Below are positions 44,800 through 55,927 of a stretch of DNA of 64,000 bases, piece after piece. The notes beneath the pieces were generated by a model that was given only the letters and a program-made list of their open reading frames with translations, was not told the origin of the DNA and did no database searches. A program made the position numbers and the translations under genes. This DNA comes from Macrophomina tecta (lineage: Eukaryota > Ascomycota > Dothideomycetes > Botryosphaeriales > Botryosphaeriaceae), in contig JAKSGN010000003.1 of the NCBI GenBank assembly GCA_024180945.1, forward strand, positions 3,224,001 to 3,288,000, given 5' to 3'. The first letter of the stretch is position 1, and each line of letters begins with the position of its first letter.

Positions 44800-46545
44800 T
44801 CAACAGCTACATCTGCGCAAGATCTCTACGATAGATCGTTGAGTCTCCAACGACTCATCTGATTTCTCACCCCCCACCTCATCATTTGTAAGACACCGAG
44901 ACACCACGTCGGCGAAGTTCTGCCCAGCAGTATGTGACAGCCTGGCCATCTCAGCCGGATCATATCCGAATTCCTCAAGCGAGGGTAGAGATAGCATCTT
45001 CCCGTCCCGTACCGCGTCTTGGATCTGTTGGTCGAGATCCGGACAATCAGAGTGGAGATCCACAAGCCTCTTCCATAAGCCAAGCTCCAAGAGTACACAG
45101 CCGAGGGAATACAAGTCAAAGGATTTCCTGGTCGGTTTCCTGTCCGCTCCTCTTGCTGAAGGGTGCCTGTACAGATCAGCTTGCAGAGCTGTTTGCGGCT
45201 CCCGGGTCAGCATCTGGCCATCTTCAGTGTCCGGCCGGGCGTTCTCAAATCCGACCAGGTAGGCTGCTGTACCAAGGCAATGCTCCAGAGACGCGCCAGC
45301 GTTCGTGATGAAGAGTATGTTCTCCGACCGAATGCTTTTGTGTAGCCATCCGGCCGTGTGAAACTGAAGCATCGCCTCTGCCAAGCCCAAGGCAATGTCG
45401 AAACGACGGCTTAGTGAAGCTTGTGGTTGCTCTGAAATAATTTGGTAGAGTGACTTGATCTCCATGCGCGCGTTCCTTCTGGAAAGCGAGGATATGTCGT
45501 ACACCAGAGCGAAGGTGTCAAGCTCTTTCCAGGAGATCAGGCCCAAGCAAGGCAGGACAGGGAAGACGCCTCCATCCATTTTTCTCAGAAGAACGGCTAA
45601 AGCCCTCATTTGGGGCTCCACGAGGTCCCATGTGTCTTCGTCTGCAGTCCTCCATTCAATCAAGACTTCGGTATCGCGATATCTGCCCAACTCAATACCA
45701 CAACCCTCCAGCCGCATTGCCGGAGGCTGATGCTTGAGCTTTTTCGCGCTGAGAAGCTTGAGCTTCAAGCCCATTTGAACCAGTTTTGCTGCATCAACCA
45801 TGTGCTCTCGATTGCTTTTGCCAACAATCGACATGATTTGCTTTAGCTCTGCGGCTGCTGCGATTTGTCGGTCGTTGAACGAATGCTGTGGATAGAGCAG
45901 CTGCTGGATGGCCTCTATCTCTGCTGAAGTTGTTGACCTGGAGACTAGGTCCCTTAGCAACGCTTCAGTAGCCAGCTGTAGGCGCTTCTGGTCGGCAGTA
46001 TCCAAGAGGCTATAGAGGCGGTTGTTGATCTCCTCTATCTCGTTGATGATTCGAAGAGCCTGGGTCTTACCGACTGCAGCCCATTTGAGCCTTTTGAGTG
46101 TCCCATTCTGTGATTGAATAATCTTACTTCCGGCTTGAGTGATCTCCGGCTTGAGGCGATGGAGCAGCTTCCCTAACGTGCTATTGTCTGAAGCCTCGTC
46201 TTCCACGTCCTTGACATTGATGACCTCCTCAGGAATGCGCAGCTTGTACTTCTCTTCCAAAGCCTCGGCAGAAGTCATGAGTGCCTTTTGCTGATTGAGG
46301 AACTTCGCAGCAAGATTCCAATTGACCTTTTCCTGTGGTGAACTTGTTTGGATACCGGTCCGCTCTCCCCATTCCCACAACCGATGTCGCTCCCAGACCA
46401 GTTTCGAACGCACAGAATCGCCTTCGTTGCCCATATTTTGGGCGGTGTAAATAAACTTGTATGCTTCGAGGCATCCTTCAAAAGCTTCGAAGGCCAAGGA
46501 GATGAAGCCAACAACCGCGGCGGCTCCCTCAAGACCGGATGCCAT
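44800..46545 (-). CDS. HeLo-domain protein with C-terminal pseudokinase-like (DUF7580-type) domain
   Basis: 581 aa, single coding exon. Residues 1 to about 215 match the HeLo (prion-inhibition/propagation) helical domain: MASGLEGAAAVVGFISLAF, EAFEGCLEAYKFIYTAQNM and the diagnostic RSKLVWERHRLWEWGERTGI. HeLo domains such as HET-s oligomerise and perforate membranes. From about residue 295 a kinase-like fold follows: FALVYDISSL, LAEAMLQFHTAGWLHKSIRS, ENILF, AYLVGFENARPD, then DLYSLGCVLLELGLWKRL. The HRD motif is HKS (no catalytic Asp) and DFG is GFE, so it is a pseudokinase. The frame extends upstream, but that sequence contains GTAAGC...CCACCAG and is better read as a 5' UTR intron, so Met at 46545 is chosen. 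Head to head with the kinase-ankyrin gene. Confidence 0.85.
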   Translation of the reverse strand: MASGLEGAAAVVGFISLAFEAFEGCLEAYKFIYTAQNMGNEGDSVRSKLVWERHRLWEWGERTGIQTSSPQEKVNWNLAAKFLNQQKALMTSAEALEEKYKLRIPEEVINVKDVEDEASDNSTLGKLLHRLKPEITQAGSKIIQSQNGTLKRLKWAAVGKTQALRIINEIEEINNRLYSLLDTADQKRLQLATEALLRDLVSRSTTSAEIEAIQQLLYPQHSFNDRQIAAAAELKQIMSIVGKSNREHMVDAAKLVQMGLKLKLLSAKKLKHQPPAMRLEGCGIELGRYRDTEVLIEWRTADEDTWDLVEPQMRALAVLLRKMDGGVFPVLPCLGLISWKELDTFALVYDISSLSRRNARMEIKSLYQIISEQPQASLSRRFDIALGLAEAMLQFHTAGWLHKSIRSENILFITNAGASLEHCLGTAAYLVGFENARPDTEDGQMLTREPQTALQADLYRHPSARGADRKPTRKSFDLYSLGCVLLELGLWKRLVDLHSDCPDLDQQIQDAVRDGKMLSLPSLEEFGYDPAEMARLSHTAGQNFADVVSRCLTNDEVGGEKSDESLETQRSIVEILRRCSC

Positions 46546-46883
46546 ACTTGCTCTGCTCTGGTGGCTCAGTAAACAAAAAAGGGATGGAATCAAGATTAAC
46601 TTAAATGTAAGCAAGGCTGAGTTCGGGAAACCAGAGATGCGGGGCTTACGGGCGGACAAGAGCTGAAAATGGCGCCCCCCAATCGCAGGTGCGTCGCACG
46701 ACCCACTCGGCTTTCCTTCCTGGGCCACAGGCAGACGCCTCACAGCGTGATTTGCCGTGCTGCGCCTTCAATTCCGGACATTCATAAGCCTCAGCCTCGA
46801 GCATCGCGCCCAGATAACTCGCCTGGTCGCTGTCGCCGGCGCGGCCGATCCTCGTCTCTCTCTCATCCGAGTCATCGCTCATC
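46546..46883. promoter_or_regulatory. Head-to-head promoter of HeLo-pseudokinase and kinase-ankyrin genes
   Basis: Only 338 bp separate the two start codons; it must contain both promoters and a likely 5' UTR intron of the HeLo gene (minus strand, GTAAGC near 46650 to CCACCAG near 46556). No obvious TATA box. The arrangement favours joint expression. Confidence 0.6.
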
Positions 46884-49800
46884 ATGAGTTTCTTCTCTAA
46901 CCATTTCCGCCCCAAGAGGCCCAGCGGTCGGCAGCCAGCACCGGTACACATTCCAGCGGACCAGGCTGAAGCAGCATTGGGCAGGTTGTGTCAGCCTCCC
47001 TTTACCGCGGAAAAATTCCAGAGGATCGCAGATCTTCTTCTACAGCTGGACATATGTCAAGGCAGGCTTCATGATGATGTTAAAAATTGGCGGATGAGGC
47101 CGCGCATCTATACGGTGCTGCGTAACATTGCCCCTGAGCGCCATGGAGATTACATGGATCGCTTCGCGGACGGGAACTACATTGATTTCCACCTACCATT
47201 CGACAATCGCACTCTGCCAGGATTTCTCAGCAATGGCGTAATGAGAGACAATTTCTTCAATTTCCAGCACCATGTACTGAGCCCTGAAGCACGCTCGCTC
47301 GAAATCGAAGGGGGAGAACACCAACTCATTGCGGGGAGCGCCGACGCGCATTTCTGGCCCCTTGAAATGCTCGGACAAGGAGGATTTGGGTGAGGAAGCC
47401 AATATCTTCTGATGTTCGGAGCTGACCGGTACGAAATCATGTATAGGCAGGTCGACAAAGTCGTTAGCAGACTCAGCTGCAGCACTTATGCGCGAAAACG
47501 GATTCCACGACGTAAGGATTCAGCAGTCAATTTAAGACGACAGAACGACTTCGTCAAGGAACTCGAGATTTTGAAGAAGCTCTCACATCGCCATTTGGTA
47601 ACCTACGTTGGCTCATACACGGACAACCACTTCATGGCCTACTTGATGCGCCCCGTGGCGATGTGGAATCTACTTGAATTTTTGAACTGGCTTGGTGACC
47701 CTCTGAATCAAGCAAGGAGAAGTCAGGTTCAGCCTTTCTATGGTTGCCTTGCTAGTGCTGTTGGATACCTTCATGATCAGAGCATCAGACACACTGACAT
47801 CACGACACGCAACGTGCTTGTGGGGGAGCAGGGGAAGATCTGGCTGAGCGACTTCGGCACTGCAACGGACTTCTCGCAATCTGGTCGGAGCACAACAAAC
47901 GACCTGATTCCTATCAGCATCGAGTACAGTGCTCCGGAAGTTGCTCATCGTCAAAAGAGGAACAAGGCGAGTGACATGTGGTCTTTGGGCGTTGTTTTCT
48001 TGGAGATTACAACAGTCCTGCTCGGAAATAACCTTGGGAATTTCGGGACTTTCATGGCCAAAAACGCGAAAAACAGAGACTATCCACAAGCTATCTGGGC
48101 AAACCTCCCAACGGCCTTGGATTGGCTTGCAAGAATCATGTCTCCACACGTTGAGTCCGCCAACGAGGCCATAACATGGGTGAGGAGCCTCTTACAAGAC
48201 GATCCGAAGAACAGACCCACGGTGAAGAACCTGATGGTAGATATCCGGCAAACTCCATCGTTCCGGCAATTTTGCTGTCTGGACTGTTGGGACGAATTCG
48301 ATGCCGGCAAGTTTGAATTCGAAACTCCTTTGAACCCCGAAGGGTTCAATGAGACAATGAAGCATGCCACCGCGGCTGAGGTGTCAGCACGTGCTGCTGC
48401 CCTTTTTCAACCCCAGTATCCTCCGGCTCCCATAGACGCTGACCGCTCCAAATCCATCGAGCATTGGATTGCAGATTCCACAAGCGCCACTGTCGATACA
48501 AGCATCATTCCTTTTCCTCACTGGGTGGAAAACAGGGCAGTGGACCAATATCAACCTCTGGGACGGCTCTCTGAAAGCATAGATGAGACTGAGAATTCTC
48601 TCTCCTCAACCATCGCAACAAAAAAGAAACCCAGATACGCGAAAGAACCACCGCAGAGGCCAATGCCTGGGGCCTTTCCTGAAGAAGATGTGGAGATTGA
48701 TTCTGGTTTTGGGTATGTTGTTGAGGATGATCGTACTTCAGATGGCGAAGATCCCTCTCCCAAGGATGAACCTATCCTCGCTCAAGGGTTCGTCGTTGAG
48801 CAAGACTCTTCAGGTTCTGAGACCGGTGATTCTGAAGTGTCCATCAATCTACAAGCGTGTCATATCGTGCTCCAGCGCAAAGATGAACCACAGCCGCTTG
48901 TGCAGGTAGACAGCAGAAATCAGGGGGCCAGTCACCGCTTAGGAGAGCTTTGGGAACTAATGACGAACGACTCAGACCAGCAAGGCTATGAAGAGGACGA
49001 CTCTTCAATTGGTCGGGAGTTGGGACCACGTAACAGACCAGATTGCGAAGCTTTGGCTGCGGAAAGTGGCAATTCGTTGATGCTGCATCAATCAAGCTAT
49101 GATCAAGGAAGGCGAAAACCGCGAGCTATTTCAGAGAGGTCCCATGATCTTCCAGAGACATCATTCAGTGGAGATTTTGAGGGATTTCAGCAACGAGGTG
49201 ATGGTGCAAAAGGTCGACAACTTTATCTCACTTGGCCGTCTCAAGAGCTCGAGAGTAAGGTGCCCGCGAACCAAGCTCTGCCACCCCCTCCGAGGTCGAT
49301 TGATGAACCTGCTCACTACTCACCGCCCCTTCCTCAGCGTGGGCACGTCCTCCAAATTGAATATCGACACGAGGATCGGAGTCGATCTCCGTCAATCGCC
49401 AGTACCGTCTCCGGTGATGTTGTCTCCGAAAATGGCTCAGGTGAATCAGACACACTCCTGACTATTCCGTCACTCGAGATGCAGCCGTTCGGTGGAACGA
49501 CTGAACCACCAGTGCCAAAAATCATGCAAAAAGAAGATCAGTCGTCCTACACACCTGAAGAAAATCCTCCTGTGGAGGACTTCACACACGAAGCCGAACC
49601 AGATACCTTAGCTACCGAAATTCCACCTAAGAATTTGCAATCACAGCAACCTCATCGCACCAGAGAAAAAGTGCACTGGGGCCAAGTAACCATAGAAGAG
49701 ATCCCACGAGATTCTGATGATGAAGAAGAACCATCCGCCGGCCGAAATGAGCACCGTCATGCCAACAAGCAAGCTACAGTAGAAGATGCGAAAGACGCCT

Positions 49801-51122
49801 CTGAACTTGCGCCTGAGCAAAACCCAGAACGGCAAGACTGGGCGCAGACAAACTATGCAAGCGGTTTCGGTCCTAGTGATATCCTTCCGATGGAGCCTCT
49901 ATTTGTCGAAGGCCCTACGAGGACGGCTGCACCCGCACATCAATCTTTGCAGTCCAGAGCGCATTTGAAAGCACTGAAGAAAGATAGGAAGCGGCTACAT
50001 CAATCCTCAAAACCAAAAGACCCCTCGGAAGAAGCAGCTCAGCAGCTGAAAAGAGCGAAGAGAGTTCCGAAGCCTGCACCTTCGCCAACTCTCTTCATGG
50101 AAGACGCGCGCAAAGCTGGCCAGCACGTCAAGAGCATTGCAACGAGTCAGATGACATCGCGCACAAAGCAGGCCTTGGCGGGTTGTAACATCAACCGATG
50201 GGTGGACCAGACCAACAAGCTCCTCGAACGGTACTGCGCTCGCGGATCCGCCACCGCAGTCCGCACGCTGCTCGCGCAGAAGTGCAACCCCGGCACCAAG
50301 GCCAAACCGCGGCGGGACCCGCTCCTAAAAGCAATCCAGGGCGCCAGCGCGAGACACAGCAAAGTGGTGCGCGCTCTTCTCCAGTACGACGTCGACGTGC
50401 ACGTCGTCTGCCCCCGCAATTACAACAAGACGCCGCTGCACCTGGCAATCGAGAACGACGACAACGACGGCTACGTCAACATGGTGCACGACATGGTCTT
50501 CGCCGGCGTGGACCCGAACGCGAAAGACCGCAACGGCGAGTGCGCCCTGGAGAAGATCTTCAAGGGGCCGGAGTCGCGCGGGCTGGAGAAGTACCGCTTG
50601 GACGCGCTGGCCTTGCTGCTCCTGTCAGAGGCCAAGGGCGGCACCGAGGTGAACATCCGCGTGCCCGCCACGCGCGACACGCCGCTGCATCTGGCCGTCC
50701 GGCGCCGCAGTCCGATGGCGGCGGCGATGCTGCTGCACAAGGGTGCCGACGTCAACGCGGTGAACGCTTCCGGCATGACTCCGCTGCTATCGGCTGCGTT
50801 GATGTGGAGAGGCGGCAGTGGAGGCACGCTCGCGCAGATGGCGCCAGATGACGAACAGATGTTGGATTTGCTGACGAGCCAGCCGGGCATCAGGCTGAAC
50901 GAATGTGCTGGCATGCAGCGCCGTACTGCACTGCATCATGCTGTGGTCGCTGGTGTTCCGCTTGCGGTTGAAATTCTGCTCGAGAAGGGCGCAAGCTTGA
51001 GGCAACGAGATGCTGATGGGAAAACTGCTATGGGATTGGTTGCATCGGGTAGAGCAAGAGAAACGAGTGATGATAAAAGAATACGGGCACTTCTGAGTGG
51101 CGCGCTCCAGTTAAATGCCTAG
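46884..51122 (+). CDS. Protein kinase with C-terminal ankyrin repeats
   Basis: 1393 aa from exons 46884-47389 and 47447-51122. The 57-bp intron interrupts the glycine loop, restored as LEMLGQGGFGQVDKVV. The kinase domain (about 160-480) is complete: Lys186 (YARKRI), ELEILKKLSHRHLVTYVGSY, catalytic loop SIRHTDITTRNVLV with Asp286, DFG Asp304 (WLSDFGTATDF), APE in YSAPEVAHRQ, and SDMWSLGVVFLEI. HTD replaces HRD. The N-terminal 160 residues are a fungal region unknown to me. Residues 480-1080 are acidic and disordered. From about 1085 come ankyrin repeats (YNKTPLHLAIENDDNDGY, RDTPLHLAVRRRSPMAAAML, ADVNAVNASGMTPLLSAALM, RRTALHHAVVAGVPLAVEIL). Probably an active Ser/Thr kinase that senses or binds partners through the ankyrins; see the HeLo neighbour. 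Confidence 0.9.
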
Positions 51123-51622
51123 ATATTGCGTCCGGGGCCTTAGCATTACCCACCATTTCCATATCAAAGACGGAGTATCCGGCAACTTCAGCAACGGCGA
51201 CGGCGCAACCTCAGTGGATACTCTGTTCCAAGAGACGAGGTAGGGTCGGCTTCAGCGTCGATGAGCTAGATGCTGCAGTATTGAGTAAGGTCTGTATGGT
51301 GAGTGTTACAACGGTCCGACCGTGTTGGATTTCAGTCGGTGCTGTAAAGCTATTGAGCTAACCCTTTTTCCAGTTCACTGACAAAAGGCACAGCGATAAC
51401 CAGCCCAGTGGCTGGTTTGCCCCAACAACTCTATATACGGACGTGTGTTCCGTAACAGTGAGCAGCTAGTAGACTTTAGCTAGATAAGAACCGCCAGCTT
51501 GGACCAGCCAAAGAATATCTTGTTTGTGTAATATATCTGAATTCCTGCAATCTATATGTTGACTGTTTCCTATCAAGTCTCAAAGTCAGGAAGCCAATAA
51601 TACTGACAATAGTGCCCGATTT
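51123..51622. other. Intergenic region 3' of the kinase
   Basis: 500 bp with no gene; AT content rises towards the DUF6536 remnant. Confidence 0.4.
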
Positions 51623-52345
51623 TCAAGCGTACAATCGACCATCAACTGGAACGTCAATCGAGTCATTAGAAGATGCTCAATACGTAACGATCTGGTCATC
51701 CTCCGCCTCGTCATCGACGCCAGGGATAACTCCCCACACGACCTGCAGAAGCTCAGAAGTCTCTTCTGGAGCGTGGCACGCTGTCGAGATGGTCGCACTG
51801 CAACTGGCCGCTAGCTGTATTCCAGGCTTCATTTCGAGCCAGCACCAGCCCTGCCGCAAAATAAATAACAGCGAACCCTGCCAGTACTGTGGTTATCACT
51901 CCAAGAGGCGAATACCTTCCACTGACGGTGCCTTCTCCAAGAAGACCATCCAGCCTGGTGAGAGAATATCTACCCGCCGCATCGCTAGAATTCTTTTCGA
52001 TGGTGAAGATAATCTGCGGGATAATGTAGTAAGGAAGCCTGAGAATACCATCAGAGATATTTCGAGGCGGTAAGTGGCCTGAAAGAAGTACGTGGAGCGT
52101 TGACTGCCGTGAGACTCCAAGATGCGCAACGCTGCCCGGTGATGGGCGTATCGAGACCACTCCTGGACAAGCGACAATGCAGTGAAGAGGCCGTTGAGGA
52201 CAACATAGAGGACTGAGAGAAGAAATTGCAGCAGATTGGCTATAAGTATTGTAGCCATAACGGCGGAATCGCCTGATGATGCTTCTTTCCGGTCGTTGAA
52301 GGGGATGTATGAGCTTGTGTTGTCGAGACCGAGATCCCATAAAAT
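51623..52345 (-). pseudogene. C-terminal remnant of a DUF6536-family membrane protein
   Basis: Sequence near 52345-52200 reads GLDNTSSYIPFNDRKEASSG then VMATILIANLLQFLLSVLYV, LNGLFTALSLVQEWSRYAHH and QRSTYFFQATYRLEISLMVF, the hallmark of the fungal DUF6536 multi-pass family. The frame shifts near 52040 (HYIIPQIIF, then GRYSPLGVITTVLAGFAVIY) and again near 51825 (SATISTACHAPEETSELLQV). A TGA follows DDQIVTY, yet the frame goes on to the family's C-terminus PVDGRLYA and stop at 51623. The N-terminal two thirds are absent. Two frameshifts plus a nonsense codon make it a relic; proteins of this family are uncharacterised. Confidence 0.7.
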
Positions 52346-53150
52346 TCAAAGCAGCTGCGACCGTATTGTTTTTGTTGATGTGGATCTGGTAGACAAGCAG
52401 GGACAATAGCAATTATTTGGCGGCCAGGTCCTTCGAGGTTGGGCGGATACTTTGGATATGTCTAACTCGACGTGTGTGACAGTAGTACATACCAAGGCGA
52501 ACCACGAGAACTGCGGACTTCAAGCAAGTGCCGTTTACGGCCACATTAACCAGCCTCATCTCAGCTCCGCCAAGCTTATGCTTACATTCACAGCGTAGCT
52601 TTCGCAACCAGGTGAAGCTTTGCGAGGCTTTTAGCGACTGCTTTTTACAGCCATGCTGTTGCCTGATGCTTATATTGGTAAGGCTCTCCAGTACCACTGA
52701 CAAGACGTCAAATGACTACGCATTCCGTAATACAAATCGACTAAAATTTGAGGTGGCCTCGCTTCCACTCTATTCCAATGTGAACTCGTCTTCAGTGGTG
52801 GCAAGGTCCTGTTTATGCATGCAGCGACATGAAAAAAAGGGCGTCAAAGGGACACAATGCGAAATCTACGCCGGCCTGCATAAGCCGATGTAACCGCGGA
52901 CGACGACTAAAGATTATAATTTATCTTCCATGAAAGTCAAGCGGTGAGAGGGTCAATTGTATCTATTCGCTGTGCAATAGAACGTCAATGGTGTGCCGAG
53001 CACGGTCTGGATGCCCCTAGAGCCCACGGATGTGCAAGAACTTTTGGTGCAATTAGCACATCCACCCCATTGCTAAAGGCCAGAAGGGAACGAGAAATAA
53101 CTACACGTAGTTGAATTGAAACGTTTCCAGCGCAGCCGGCCCGCTTCCAC
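52346..53150. other. Spacer, possibly more eroded DUF6536 sequence
   Basis: About 800 bp upstream (minus strand) of the DUF6536 remnant. Possibly degraded parts of the same gene, but nothing I can align by eye. No gene. Confidence 0.35.
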
Positions 53151-54231
53151 CTAATACGTGACTTGAAAATCAAAATCTCCGAGAGGCTGCCCAAAATCGA
53201 AAGGGCTGTTGATAAGCTCATCTAGGAGAGAATCAAGGAGGGCTTCCTTGCGCAAAGGCTCTAGATGCGGAACTCTAGCCGGTGCATTTTCAACCTGGAA
53301 TGAAGTCCACTCTGAATGAAAATTGATGCTTTCTGTGGGCAGATCCGACCCGGAGTTCGCGATGCTGCACTCCACTGCTTCCCCCGAAAGCCCATTATAT
53401 GCATTTTCTGGTTTAGGGGCTTCTGCCAGGCTGCACGTGGGGCTGGTTCGGTTGGAGAGAGGTGAATTCCTAAGCGTAAAATCGACATCAGGACTAGTAG
53501 GGGTGTCGGGAAATTGGCTTATTAGGCGCCTGGATTGTTTTCTTGTCAAAATGTGGGCCCTCCGCCTGTCGCCTGTGATAATTATGTGTCTAAAAACTTA
53601 GCCTTGAAGCATCATGAGTCAGACCAATCAAGCACCGTACCTGTTCTTGATATCTGTCGTGGCTCTCCGGGGGAAGTACTCTTCAGAAATCACTCTCCAA
53701 GCCGGTCCATATTTAGACACCGCAAAGATGAGCGCGGCATCCTCTACTGGTTTCCAAACACTTCTGTCAATGGAGGGATCGACAGCGTAGTTCCAGCGTT
53801 TTGCGCATTGATCAGAGTTCCGTGTACCGACGTCGCGAGCCACTTCAACCCATCTTATCTACTGTCAGCTGACGCTACGTGGAGATTTGCATGTGACTGA
53901 CCTGAATCCGTGCTTGCCAACTGCATTCCTTAGTCGCGCATCTTCCGTTGGGTCCCAAGTCCCTTTGGTGGTGGACGTTTTGATTTTGATCCATCTTTTC
54001 CGGCAATCCTTGTTTGTCCGGCCGGGGATGTGCTCTGCTACTGCTTTCCAATTTGAGGATTGACCTGAACGTGCTGCTTCTAGAAGTATCAAAATATGAC
54101 TGTCCATCAGATACTTTCGAGCATGGCTTACACTGTAAGTCGACTGCTATCAACAACTTCTCGTCTTCTTGCTTGGTCCACTTTCGTCGGGCTGGCGGCG
54201 TCGAATCGTCTCTCTGCAGTGTGGCCTGCAT
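53151..54231 (-). CDS. Myb-like (R2R3-type) DNA-binding protein
   Basis: About 300 aa. Four exons: 54231-54132, 54076-53902, 53853-53641, 53565-53151. Repeat 1: RRKWTKQEDEKLLIAVDLQ, then NWKAVAEHIPGRTNKDCRKR. Repeat 2: KGTWDPTEDARLRNAVGKHG, then WVEVARDVGTRNSDQCAKRW. A third, partial repeat follows: SVWKPVEDAALIFAVSKYGP, then WRVISEEYFPRRATTDIKNR. The spaced Trp and recognition-helix patterns fit SANT/Myb repeats. The C-terminal 130 residues are disordered with a short acidic/hydrophobic end (LLDELINSPFDFGQPLGDFD), a possible activation region. Two of the three introns need AAG acceptors to keep the repeats in frame; the other is GACAG. Nuclear; targets unknown. If AAG sites are wrong, the gene would be frame-broken. 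Confidence 0.75.
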
Positions 54232-55927
54232 GTTGAAAACTCAGTTCGGCAACTCGCAGTGATCGAAAAGCAACTTTGCGCAGTATGCAACTCGTTTTTC
54301 TGGCGGTGAAAAATATGGTACCTGCCGTGCTACTCCTTCTATAAGAGAAAGAAAAAGAAAAAATCCGATCCTCGCATAACGAGAGCTGAGACTGCGATAG
54401 GTTTATATTATACAAGATTATTAACATCGGCATTGTTAAATTCAAGGCCGCTCGAGTATTCGGGCAGGCGGAACCGGACGGGCCCCGTGTCTGCAGCAAG
54501 GTTGCAGGCAAGTTCATTTGCCTTCAAAATGCAGCCCACCACTACCGGTGCCTTGTGGATCCTTTTTTCTCCGTTTTCACTTTGTAGCACCGAGGCTTGC
54601 AGCAGTGTTGACTTGGCAAGACATTTCTTGGTTCCCAGGCAATACTTGCCTAATAGGATTAGCCAATGACTGGAATGCATTGGTTACACATACGTACAAT
54701 ATCAGGCCATGGTTACTAATATTCATCATGTAGGCCCTAAAGACCTGCAGCCTAGAAATCTTCATACCGGCTTACACCGGTGGAGTATAGCACCTAATGC
54801 TTACTTATTGAGAAGTACTCATTGGAGATCACATGCTTAAGCCAGGATTTTTTTTTATCTTTGATAGTTTACTATTTCTTTCGTGCCTCACAATGTGCTC
54901 GTGAAGTCCTTTTTTTTTTTTTTTTTTAAAAAAAAAGACATTTTTATAGTAATTTTTGTGGCAGCGGACGGGCCGCTGTATCTTCTCGAGATGATTGAGG
55001 CGAGATCTGCCGTATCTTGAGCTAAGACGATTACGAGTTGAGGCTCTTACCGTGTGTCTGACGTGAGTCAACGCTTCACATGGTTCATGCTGATTATACG
55101 CGGAGACTTTTCACAACATAAGTGGCGCTAGGCAGTTCGATCTAGATAGCAGTTGACTGTTCTGGCCATATATTGGTTGGCGTGGCCGAGTTGGTACCCT
55201 ATGGGAATCTAGCAGATAGTGCTGACAGAGTCGCCGGACTGTTTGTACCTAGTGCGTTGCACAAACGCCACGCGGGGATCCCGCGTGGGATGCAACCCTC
55301 TCGCATCCACAAGAATGACGGTCTATACTCGGTGGAACCTTGCCAGTAAAGTCTACAAATCCTCCTTCATGCCTGAGCCTGAGGCTGAAATACGACAGGG
55401 ACTTTGCGTCGACATCCGTATTCTCAGTTAGCCTTGTCAGCACTAAGTGCACGGTGTACGTGGAAGACTGTCTTCATCGCGGACTGAGAAAAATTACTAC
55501 TTATTGCCCGATTGCGGCCATCTCTGACCATCATGACATGTACTCAACACCTGTTCGGATATACGACTTCAAAGTTCAGAATGGCTTGGCGTGTTTGAAA
55601 CCCTCATTGGGAATGTTCACTACTGCATATATCTTGCTTTAGCCCCGTATTGTTGCTACATGATCTAGGACTAGCACGTGAGGCATATGAGGGCGAAAGA
55701 GCTGCAGGAAGCATTCAATACGGTATGTTTCCCGACGCCACACCCGATCTTCAGCTACGTGTAAGAAATGCTTATGTGTAAGATATATCCCTGCCTTTTT
55801 CACTCGCTGTGTGGTGTAGGCCTCTGGTATCAGCCAGCCTCCGTCGAGTCTGTTTCACCCATACAGGAAGTCAGTATGCTGGAGACTTGGCAAATGTTTT
55901 GCACGGCTTTAATCATATATATTGTCT
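54232..55927. other. Gene-poor, AT-leaning region
   Basis: About 1.7 kb. Contains a T18-A9 homopolymer pair at 54910-54936. A tRNA-like ggcgtggccgagttggta at about 55178 does not fold into a complete tRNA. No gene supported. Confidence 0.4.

Noticed and set aside
46546..46743. Upstream extension of the HeLo-protein frame
   Set aside because: The extension contains a good GTAAGC...CCACCAG intron and lacks HeLo character; the domain begins at the Met at 46545.
55175..55260. tRNA-like ggcgtggccgagttggta
   Set aside because: Resembles a Ser/Leu tRNA D-arm, but no anticodon arm, T-arm with GGTTCGA or closing acceptor stem was found.
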